From Comamonadaceae bacterium (lineage in GTDB: Bacteria > Pseudomonadota > Gammaproteobacteria > Burkholderiales > Burkholderiaceae_C): a stretch of 14,883 bases of DNA. The position numbers and the translations under genes were made by a program. The notes below the pieces were generated by a model. It was not told the DNA's origin, did not search any database, and saw only the letters and a program-made list of their open reading frames with translations. Shown in pieces: positions 1 through 5,514 of the stretch. The stretch's first letter is position 1. Every line of letters starts with the position of its first letter. Location: NCBI GenBank assembly GCA_021286965.1, contig JAJTBK010000499.1, forward strand, positions 1-14,883, written 5' to 3'.

Positions 1-30
1 CCGCACCCGCACCCGCACCCGCACCCGCAC
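1..30. repeat. Tandem hexanucleotide repeat (CCGCAC) x5
   Basis: Five perfect tandem copies of the hexamer CCGCAC run from the first base. They encode alternating Ala-Pro in the frame of the partial protein that ends at 266. The array touches the window edge and may continue to the left. Such short repeats can change copy number by replication slippage; a change of whole units would keep the frame and alter only the length of the Ala-Pro linker. Confidence 0.85.
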
Positions 31-266
31 CGCTACCGGTGCCAACCCCCGCGCCCGTGCCACCGGCGCCCGCGCCCGCGCCCTCTCCGGCGCCCACGCT
101 CACGCCCCAGCAGCAGGTCGAGGCCCGTGCGCGCGAGGCGCGGGCACAGGTGCAGCGCCAGCAACGCCAGCAGGATGCGATCCGGCGCGAGGCCAACCGC
201 TCATTCGACGACTACGAGCGCCAGCAGCGCGAGCAGGAGCGGCGCGAACGCCGCTATTCGCAGTAA
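1..266 (+). CDS. C-terminal part of a Pro/Ala-rich protein of unknown function (5' end outside the window)
   Basis: The frame is open from base 3 to the TAA at 264-266. The visible 87 residues begin with an Ala-Pro repeat continuing to about residue 38, rich in APAP and PAPAP units. A strongly charged Gln/Arg/Glu-rich tail follows, likely helical or coiled coil, ending RRYSQ. No catalytic motif is visible. A GTG at 39 could serve as a start, but open frame and the same Ala-Pro composition continue upstream to the edge, so a 5'-truncated gene is more likely. The next gene starts 45 bases downstream on the same strand and encodes a membrane protein that also has an Ala-Pro linker, so the two may be co-transcribed. 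The Ala-Pro stretch resembles periplasmic or inter-domain linkers; I do not recognise a family. Confidence 0.6.
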   Translation, partial: APAPAPAPAPLPVPTPAPVPPAPAPAPSPAPTLTPQQQVEARAREARAQVQRQQRQQDAIRREANRSFDDYERQQREQERRERRYSQ

Positions 267-311
267 CGACAGCCTTCCAACCCCTGAAAGAAGAAAGAGA
301 GAGCGCACACC

Positions 312-1052
312 ATGGCCTTGGTCATCAAATCCTGGAGCATCAAATCCCAGCCCGCGCCCGGCGAGCCGCACGTGCGCGTGGTCGCGCGCGAGAGCGGCTT
401 CTGGTCCTTCATCCTGTCGCTGCTGGGCATCGATGCCACCACCACGCTGGAGGTCAGCAGCACGCGCATCGAGTTCGAGCATGGCTCGCTCTCGGGCTTC
501 ATCCGCCGCATGACGCCGTTCGGCCATGTCTCGTCCACCTTCTATGGTCGCCACAAGCCCTGGAAGACGGCGCTGTTCATCCTTGCCGTGTGTTTCTCCA
601 TCGGCTCGGCCGTCGGCAAGGCCTGGGCGCTGCTGGCATTTTTGCTGCTGGGGTTGATCGGCGCGGGTCTGTACTACTTCCTCAACCGCGAGCTGACGTT
701 CGGCTTCATCGAGGACAGCGGCTTTGCCGGCGCCATCACCTTCAAGCGCTCGGTGATCGAGGGCCAGGAGATCAACGAGGAGCAGCTGCGCAAGATGATT
801 GCCGTCATCGAGCACCAGATCAAGCGCCAGGGCGTGCCGCTGGAGGGCATCGACATCGGCGGCCAGCCGAGCAACGAGCGCTTTGCGGCGCCGGCGCCGA
901 CCTCGCTCAAGGACGTGTTCGGCGCAACCCCGGCCCCCAAGCCGGCCCCGGCGCCCGCGCCCCAGGCGGCGCCGCGCAGCCATTGCCCGCAGTGCCAGCA
1001 GCCCTGCGCTGGTAGCGACCTGTTCTGCGGCCACTGCGGGCACAAGTTTTAG
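312..1052 (+). CDS. Two-helix membrane protein with C-terminal zinc ribbon, function unknown
   Basis: This 246-residue protein starts at an ATG preceded by a long purine run (GAAAGAAGAAAGAGAGAG) that can act as ribosome-binding site. Residues 1-80 form a soluble, beta-rich N-terminal part. Two hydrophobic segments, about 84-102 and 104-124, look like a membrane hairpin. A charged, probably helical region covers about 145-175. An Ala-Pro linker (about 205-221) leads to a zinc ribbon at the C-terminus with CPQC (Cys225, Cys228) and CGHC (Cys239, Cys242); Cys232 is extra. The ribbon probably binds zinc structurally and may mediate protein contacts. No enzymatic motif was seen. The Pro/Ala-rich gene upstream may be its partner. 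The fold description is secure, the cellular role is unknown. Confidence 0.8.
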   Translation: MALVIKSWSIKSQPAPGEPHVRVVARESGFWSFILSLLGIDATTTLEVSSTRIEFEHGSLSGFIRRMTPFGHVSSTFYGRHKPWKTALFILAVCFSIGSAVGKAWALLAFLLLGLIGAGLYYFLNRELTFGFIEDSGFAGAITFKRSVIEGQEINEEQLRKMIAVIEHQIKRQGVPLEGIDIGGQPSNERFAAPAPTSLKDVFGATPAPKPAPAPAPQAAPRSHCPQCQQPCAGSDLFCGHCGHKF

Positions 1053-1120
1053 GCGCCTGCCAGACCCCGGGCTGCGTGCCACAATCGTCCGATCATTGTT
1101 GGATGAATGGGAACCCCGCC

Positions 1121-2254
1121 ATGCCCGGACTTTTGCCCGAAATCGACCCTGAGGGCCTGCTCGAATTCTCGGTGGTCTACACCGACCGCGCGCTCAACCA
1201 CATGTCCCAGCGCTTTGTGCGCGCCATGCAGGACATTGTCGGCACCCTCAAAGAGGTGTACCACGCGCACAGCGTGGCCCTGGTGCCTGGCAGCGGCACT
1301 TTCGGCATGGAGGCGGTGGCGCGCCAGTTTGCCAACCAGCAAAAAGTGCTGATCGTGCGCAACGGCTGGTTCAGCTACCGCTGGAGCCAGATTTTTGACG
1401 CCGACCGGGGCCTTGGCGGCGGCGCTGTGGTGTGCAAAGCGCGCCCGCAAGGCAGCGGCGCGCAGGCGCCCTGGGCGCCCTGCCCGGTGCAGGAGGTGGT
1501 GGCGGCTATTCGCGCTGAAAAGCCGGCGCTGGTGTTTGCCCCGCATGTCGAGACGGCGAGCGGCATCATGCTCAGCGACGACTACATCCGCAACCTGGCG
1601 GCGGCGGCGCACGAAGTGGGCGCGCTCCTGGTGCTCGACTGCATCGCCTCGGGTGCGGTCTGGGTCGATATGCAGGCCACGGGTGTCGATGTGCTGATCT
1701 CCGCGCCGCAAAAGGGCTGGAGCAGCACGCCCTGCTGCGCCATGGTCATGCTCAGCGAGCTGGCGCGCCAGGCCATCGAAGGCACACAAAGTTCGAGCTT
1801 TGCCTGCGACCTGAAAAAGTGGCTGCTGATTGCCGAAGGCTACGAAAAAGGCCAGCACGCCTACCACACCACCATGCCCACCGACGCCCTGGTGCAGCTG
1901 CGCGACGCCATGCAGGAGGCGCGCTCCTACGGCTTTGAACGCGTGCGCGCCGAGCAGATGGAGCTGGGGCAGCAGGTGCGCGCGCTGCTGCAGGCACGCG
2001 GCTTTGCGAGCGTGGCCGCCGAGGGCTGGCAGGCGCCGGGCGTGGTCGTGAGCCACACCACCGACCCGGACATTCAAAACGGCAAAAAATTCCTGCAAGT
2101 GGGCCTGCAAACCGCCGCCGGCGTGCCGCTGCAGTGCGACGAGGGGCCGGACTTCAAAACCTTCCGCCTGGGCCTGTTTGGCCTGGACAAGTGGCATGAC
2201 ACGGCCCGCACCGTGGGCCATTTGCGCACGGCGCTCGATCAAATCGGAGCCTGA
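1121..2254 (+). CDS. Class V PLP-dependent aminotransferase (alanine/serine-glyoxylate aminotransferase family)
   Basis: The protein is 377 residues from the ATG at 1121, the usual length for this fold-type I family. In-frame starts at 1076 (GTG) and 1103 (ATG) would add 15 or 6 residues. I prefer 1121 because MPGLLPE leads straight into the conserved region and a purine-rich GGGAA sits upstream. Visible family features are the PGSGTFGMEA segment near the N-terminus, which would hold the cofactor phosphate, an LVLDCIASG strand with the Asp expected to pair with the pyridine nitrogen, and SAPQKGWSS, where Lys198 is the probable Schiff-base lysine. Family members move an amino group from alanine, serine or related donors to glyoxylate or another keto acid; the exact substrate cannot be read here. 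It is cytoplasmic and monocistronic in appearance, ending at a hairpin shared with the convergent regulator gene. Confidence 0.85.
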   Translation: MPGLLPEIDPEGLLEFSVVYTDRALNHMSQRFVRAMQDIVGTLKEVYHAHSVALVPGSGTFGMEAVARQFANQQKVLIVRNGWFSYRWSQIFDADRGLGGGAVVCKARPQGSGAQAPWAPCPVQEVVAAIRAEKPALVFAPHVETASGIMLSDDYIRNLAAAAHEVGALLVLDCIASGAVWVDMQATGVDVLISAPQKGWSSTPCCAMVMLSELARQAIEGTQSSSFACDLKKWLLIAEGYEKGQHAYHTTMPTDALVQLRDAMQEARSYGFERVRAEQMELGQQVRALLQARGFASVAAEGWQAPGVVVSHTTDPDIQNGKKFLQVGLQTAAGVPLQCDEGPDFKTFRLGLFGLDKWHDTARTVGHLRTALDQIGA

Positions 2255-2268
2255 GCGCCCACCCATCT

Positions 2269-2295
2269 GCCCATCTAATTAGTTAATTAATGGGC
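2269..2295. terminator. Bidirectional terminator-like hairpin between convergent genes
   Basis: GCCCAT (2269-2274) pairs with ATGGGC (2290-2295). Inside it TAATTA (2276-2281) pairs with TAATTA (2284-2289), leaving a single bulged C at 2275 and a GT turn. The result is a 12-bp, nearly symmetric hairpin in the 32-base gap between the aminotransferase stop (2254) and the regulator stop (2287). The right arm contains the last two codons and stop of the regulator. The position fits a shared terminator. The AT pairs lie inside the stem and no clear U tract follows, so efficiency is uncertain. Confidence 0.6.
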
Positions 2296-2712
2296 GGCTT
2301 CCCGCTCGGCCTCTTCCGCCGCGTGGGCACGGGCAATTGCCAGGATCACGTCGCGCACCAGGCGCCGCTTGGGCACGGGCAGGCGCAGATAGATCTCGAA
2401 CAGTTCCCGATCCTGGTAGCCCAGGCCGGCGTGCCCCGGCCCGGGGCGCTGCGGTTCGCGCACCTGGTGCAAGGCTTCGCCATAGCCCAGCGCCTGCACC
2501 GGCACGCGCAGCCATTCGGCGAGGGTGGTGAGCTTCCTGTGGTTGGGAATGGTTTCGCCCTGCAGCCAGCGGCGCACGCCATGCAGGGTCATGGGCTTGC
2601 CCCAGTGGCGGGTATTGAATTCGCGCTCCAGCACCGAGGGCTTGGGCTCGTAGCCTGCCGCCTCCATGGCCTGGCGTAACCGCTGCGCAAATTGGGCTTT
2701 TGCTTCCTGCAT
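2287..2712 (-). CDS. Xre/Cro-type helix-turn-helix transcriptional regulator
   Basis: This 141-residue cytoplasmic protein begins MQEAKAQFAQRLRQAMEAAG. Residues about 6-70 match a phage-repressor-type helix-turn-helix: FAQRLRQAM, then a recognition part around TLHGVRRWLQGE, then a final helix TTLAEWLRVPVQAL. The C-terminal half has a helix-rich DRELFEIYLRLPVPKRRLVRDVILAIA segment, probably for dimerisation, and a charged Ala/Glu tail. The start at 2712 is the only good ATG before the helix-turn-helix. Its ribosome-binding region lies within the 3' arm of an 8-bp hairpin (2716-2737). Across an AT-rich 164-bp region rich in palindromes it is divergent from a small gene at 2877, so autoregulation and control of that neighbour are likely by analogy. 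The target is unknown. Similar solo Xre proteins occur both in toxin-antitoxin systems and as stand-alone regulators. Confidence 0.75.
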   Translation of the reverse strand: MQEAKAQFAQRLRQAMEAAGYEPKPSVLEREFNTRHWGKPMTLHGVRRWLQGETIPNHRKLTTLAEWLRVPVQALGYGEALHQVREPQRPGPGHAGLGYQDRELFEIYLRLPVPKRRLVRDVILAIARAHAAEEAEREAAH

Positions 2713-2715
2713 CCA

Positions 2716-2737
2716 GCCACCGTAGGGGGACGGTGGC
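2716..2737 (-). promoter_or_regulatory. Leader hairpin covering the ribosome-binding region of the Xre gene
   Basis: GCCACCGT (2716-2723) and ACGGTGGC (2730-2737) form a perfect 8-bp stem with a 6-base loop. On the minus strand the 3' arm ends only three bases before the ATG at 2712. The only Shine-Dalgarno-like bases upstream (GGTGGC) lie in that arm. It could be an RNA hairpin limiting translation or a DNA operator for a dimeric repressor; the sequence does not decide between them. Confidence 0.5.
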
Positions 2738-2743
2738 GGGCAA

Positions 2744-2795
2744 GATTGATTTTCGCGAATAGTTACATAGAATGATTGATTCTTTGTTACGTAAC
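2744..2795. promoter_or_regulatory. AT-rich divergent promoter/operator region with several palindromes
   Basis: This is the most AT-rich part of the window. It holds two direct copies of GATTGATT (2744-2751 and 2774-2781), an 8-bp palindrome TTCGCGAA (2752-2759), an inverted repeat AGAAT-GATTG-ATTCT (2769-2783) and a perfect 10-bp palindrome GTTACGTAAC (2786-2795). GTTAC also occurs at 2762-2766. A plausible sigma-70 promoter for the plus strand is TTGATT (2746-2751), a 16-base spacer and TAGAAT (2768-2773). I could not pick a convincing minus-strand promoter. The palindromes are candidates for binding by the adjacent Xre protein; this is inference from position. Confidence 0.5.
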
Positions 2796-2876
2796 CATTG
2801 GAATATCCCCGGGGCCTGGCGTGCAGCGCCGCCGCACCGGGCAGCCTTGGGTTGGCGCGGATCCAGGAACCGGAAC

Positions 2877-3077
2877 ATGTCCCAGAATTCTTCCTTCTCG
2901 TCTCCAGAATCAGAATCGTCCTCGCCCCGGGTGGAAGATCGGCCGTTGCCGCGCCTGGACATCAAGCCGCCAACGCGTGCGCAGCGCGATGCGATGCTGG
3001 CCAATATCCGGCGCCTGCGCGAGCTCGACGAGCGCGACCGCCTGGCCCGCGAGCGTCAGCAGGTGGGCAAGGCGTAG
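2877..3077 (+). CDS. Small charged protein of unknown function, divergent from the Xre regulator
   Basis: This 66-residue protein starts at ATG 2877, with AGGA at 2865-2868 as ribosome-binding site eight bases upstream. An upstream in-frame ATG at 2772 would give 101 residues, but it overlaps the candidate -10 box TAGAAT and has no comparable ribosome-binding site. The first third is Ser/Glu-rich and probably disordered (SSFSSPESESSS). The second half is a basic/acidic amphipathic helix, from about RAQRDAMLANIRRLRELDER to the end. No membrane segment, signal peptide or known toxin motif is visible. It is probably controlled by the divergent Xre protein; whether the two form a functional pair is unknown. 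The product is small and the family unrecognised, so this rests on the start site, codon pattern and context. Confidence 0.6.
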   Translation: MSQNSSFSSPESESSSPRVEDRPLPRLDIKPPTRAQRDAMLANIRRLRELDERDRLARERQQVGKA

Positions 3078-3087
3078 CCGGCGCCGC

Positions 3088-3105
3088 CCGCGCTCAAAAG
3101 CGCGG
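3088..3105 (-). terminator. GC-rich hairpin spanning the stop codon of the glcD-like gene
   Basis: CCGCGCT (3088-3094) and AGCGCGG (3099-3105) form a 7-bp stem with a CAAA loop. It overlaps the TGA of the glcD-like gene (3094-3096) and lies just after the stop of the convergent small gene (3077). It is well placed to end transcription in either direction, but no T run follows on either strand, so it is only a candidate. Confidence 0.4.
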
Positions 3106-4593
3106 CAGATCCGGGTGTGCCAGGCGGCCTCCGCGCACCAGCATCTGGCCGTATTCGGCGCAGCGGTTGAGCGTCGGCACGGCCTTGCCGGGGTTGAGCA
3201 GGCCGGCGGGGTCGAAGGCCGTTTTCAGCGCCAGCATCTGCGCCAGCTCCTCGGGCGTGAACTGCACGCACATGGAGTTGAGATTCTCCACCCCCACGCC
3301 GTGCTCGCCCGTGACCGTGCCGCCCATGGCGACGCTGGTCTCCAGGATGTCGGCGCCAAAAAGCTCGCAGCGGCGCAGCTGGTCGGGGTCGTTGGCGTCG
3401 AACAGGATCAGCGGGTGCAGGTTGCCGTCGCCGGCGTGAAAGACGTTGGCGCAGCGCAGGCCGTATTTTTTTTCCATCTCGGCAATCGCCAGCAGGATGT
3501 CGGCCAGGCGTTTTCTCGGGATGGTCGAGTCCATGCACATGTAGTCCGGGCTGATGCGGCCGCTGGCCGGGAAGGCGTTTTTGCGCCCGCTCCAAAAGCG
3601 CAGGCGCTCGGCCTCGTCACGGCTGACGGCAATGGCGGTGGCGCCGGCGCGGCGCAGCACCGTGCTCATGCGCCCGATCTCTTCCTCGACCTCTTCCGGC
3701 GTACCGTCGCTCTCGCACAGCAAGATGGCTTCGGCGCTCAGGTCGTAGCCGGCGTGCACGAAGGCTTCGACGGCGGCGGTCATGGGCTTGTCCATCATCT
3801 CCAGGCCCGCCGGGATGATGCCGGCGGCAATGACGGCGGCGACCGCATCGCCCGCCTGGCGCACGTCGCCAAAGCTGGCCATGATGCAGCGCGCCAGCTG
3901 TGGCTTGGGGATGAGTTTGACGGTCACCTCCAGCACCACGGCCAACATGCCCTCGCTGCCGATGACGGCGGCCAGCAGATCGAGCCCCGGCGCATCGAGC
4001 GCCTGGCTGCCGAACTCCAGCGCCTCGCCCTCGGCGCTGAAGCCGCGCACGCGCAGCACGTTGTGCAGCGTCAGGCCGTACTTTAGGCAGTGCACGCCGC
4101 CCGAGTTTTCGGCCACGTTGCCGCCGATGGTGCAGGCGATCTGGCTGCTCGGGTCGGGTGCGTAGTACAGGCCGTGGGCGGCGGCGGCCTCGCTGATCGC
4201 CAGGTTGCGCACGCCGCACTGCACGGTGGCGCTACGGCTGGCGGCATCGACGGCCAGGATGCGGTTGAACTTGGCGAGCGACAGCGTCACCCCCATGGCG
4301 TGTGGCATGGCGCCGCCCGACAGCCCGGTGCCGGCGCCGCGCGCCACCACCGGCACCTGTAGCTGGTGGCAGGTGCGCAGCACCGCCTGCACCTGCTGCT
4401 CGGTCTCGGGCAGGCAGACGACCAGCGGGCGTTGGCGGTAGGCGGTGAGGCCGTCGCACTCGTAGGGCGTGGTGTCCTCGGCCTGCCACAGCAGGGCGTG
4501 CGCGGGCACGCAGCGCGCCAGGGCGGCAACGACTTCGCGCTGGCGTGCGGCGCGCTCGGCGGGGGTGGGGGTCGCGGTGGCGGGGCTGGGCAT
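3094..4593 (-). CDS. glcD: FAD-linked oxidase, GlcD-like glycolate/2-hydroxyacid dehydrogenase subunit
   Basis: The protein has 499 residues from ATG 4593, the usual GlcD length. The frame is open up to 4665, but that would run into the upstream purU. An N-terminal PCMH-type FAD-binding domain is clear: PLVVCLPETEQQVQAVL (about 56-72), then VARGAGTGLSGGA (83-95), which binds the FAD pyrophosphate, and later IGGNVAENSGG and VIGSEGMLAVV. The C-terminal FAD-oxidase domain shows HAGDGNLHP and TGEHGVG, whose histidines are typical of the 2-hydroxyacid-oxidising branch, and ends near FDPAGLLNPGK. In glycolate oxidase the FAD subunit oxidises glycolate to glyoxylate together with GlcE and GlcF; neither is visible here. 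A D-lactate or D-2-hydroxyglutarate dehydrogenase is therefore a real alternative. The gene follows purU by 14 bases and is probably co-transcribed with it. It has no membrane segment. Confidence 0.8.
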   Translation of the reverse strand: MPSPATATPTPAERAARQREVVAALARCVPAHALLWQAEDTTPYECDGLTAYRQRPLVVCLPETEQQVQAVLRTCHQLQVPVVARGAGTGLSGGAMPHAMGVTLSLAKFNRILAVDAASRSATVQCGVRNLAISEAAAAHGLYYAPDPSSQIACTIGGNVAENSGGVHCLKYGLTLHNVLRVRGFSAEGEALEFGSQALDAPGLDLLAAVIGSEGMLAVVLEVTVKLIPKPQLARCIMASFGDVRQAGDAVAAVIAAGIIPAGLEMMDKPMTAAVEAFVHAGYDLSAEAILLCESDGTPEEVEEEIGRMSTVLRRAGATAIAVSRDEAERLRFWSGRKNAFPASGRISPDYMCMDSTIPRKRLADILLAIAEMEKKYGLRCANVFHAGDGNLHPLILFDANDPDQLRRCELFGADILETSVAMGGTVTGEHGVGVENLNSMCVQFTPEELAQMLALKTAFDPAGLLNPGKAVPTLNRCAEYGQMLVRGGRLAHPDLPRF

Positions 4594-4607
4594 GGGGCGA
4601 CTGTAGT

Positions 4608-5456
4608 TCAGCGAAACACCACGGTCTTGTGACCGTTTTGCAGCACGCGGTGCTCGCTGTGCCACTTCACGGCGCGCGCCAGCACCTGGCTTTCAGCGTC
4701 TCTGCCGCGCGCGGTCAGGTCCTCGACGGTGTCGGTGTGGTCGGCCCGGGCCACGTCCTGCTCGATGATCGGGCCTTCGTCGAGGTCGGCGGTGACGTAG
4801 TGCGCGGTGGCGCCGATGAGTTTGACGCCGCGCTCGTGCGCCTGGTAGTAGGGCTTGGCGCCCTTGAAGCTGGGCAGGAAGCTGTGGTGGATGTTGATCG
4901 CGCGCCCGGCCAGGCGGGTGCACAGGTCGTTGGAGAGCACCTGCATGTAGCGCGCCAGCACCACCAGCTCGGCGCCTTCGGCTTCGATGATCTCGTACTG
5001 GCGCTGCTCGGCCTGGGCCTTGGTGGCGGCGCTGACCGGGATGTGGTGAAACGGTATGTTGTAGCTGGCCGCGAGCTGGTAGAAGTCGCGGTGGTTGCTG
5101 ATGATGGCGCGCACGTCGATCGGCAGCAGGCCGCTCTTGACGCGAAACAGCAGGTCGTTGAGGCAATGGCCCTCGCGGCTGACCATGAGCACCGTCGGCA
5201 TGGGCGCGCTTTGCGCGTGCAGGCGCGCATCCATCTGGTAGCTGGCGGCAAAAGGTGCCAGCGCGGTCTTGAGCGCGGCCAGGTCGTGCTCGGCGCCGGC
5301 AAATTGCACGCGCATGAAAAACAGGCCGGTGGCGTGGTCGTTGTACTGCGCGGCTTCTTCGATGTTGGCGCCATGCTCGAGCAAGAAACCGGAGACGGCG
5401 TGTACCAATCCGCGCCGATCCGGGCAGGACAGGGTGAGAATATAGGTTGGGGTCAT
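4608..5456 (-). CDS. purU: Formyltetrahydrofolate deformylase
   Basis: The protein has 282 residues from ATG 5456, a normal PurU length; the longer open frame to 5684 runs antisense into the divergent gene. An N-terminal ACT domain (about 4-85, beginning [20 protein letters not shown]) is the regulatory part that responds to glycine and methionine in the E. coli enzyme. The formyltransferase-type domain follows, with the catalytic triad in its usual places: Asn188 and His190 in INIHHSFLP, and Asp226 in [11 protein letters not shown]. It hydrolyses 10-formyl-tetrahydrofolate to formate and tetrahydrofolate, balancing one-carbon pools and supplying formate for PurT-type purine synthesis. It heads a likely two-gene operon with the glcD-like gene. 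Its start faces the GGDEF/EAL gene across 58 bases, which must hold both promoters. Confidence 0.93.
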   Translation of the reverse strand: MTPTYILTLSCPDRRGLVHAVSGFLLEHGANIEEAAQYNDHATGLFFMRVQFAGAEHDLAALKTALAPFAASYQMDARLHAQSAPMPTVLMVSREGHCLNDLLFRVKSGLLPIDVRAIISNHRDFYQLAASYNIPFHHIPVSAATKAQAEQRQYEIIEAEGAELVVLARYMQVLSNDLCTRLAGRAINIHHSFLPSFKGAKPYYQAHERGVKLIGATAHYVTADLDEGPIIEQDVARADHTDTVEDLTARGRDAESQVLARAVKWHSEHRVLQNGHKTVVFR

Positions 5457-5514
5457 GGCCGCGATTGTCGCAGTCGGTGCACCCCATTTTTGTGGGCCCG
5501 ACCTGGGCGAGAAC

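Noticed and set aside
1..30. CRISPR-like or satellite array at the left edge
   Set aside because: Units are six bases with no spacers and stay in frame as Ala-Pro codons; it is a coding microsatellite.
2772..2876. Longer 101-residue start for the small gene divergent from the Xre regulator
   Set aside because: The ATG overlaps the likely -10 box TAGAAT, has no ribosome-binding site, and the added residues are an Arg/Pro/Trp mix unlike the rest; ATG 2877 has AGGA at good spacing.
2287..3077. Classical type II toxin-antitoxin operon
   Set aside because: Such operons are usually co-directional and overlapping, and neither protein shows a RelE, HipA, HigB or similar toxin motif. The divergent arrangement fits a regulator with a target better.
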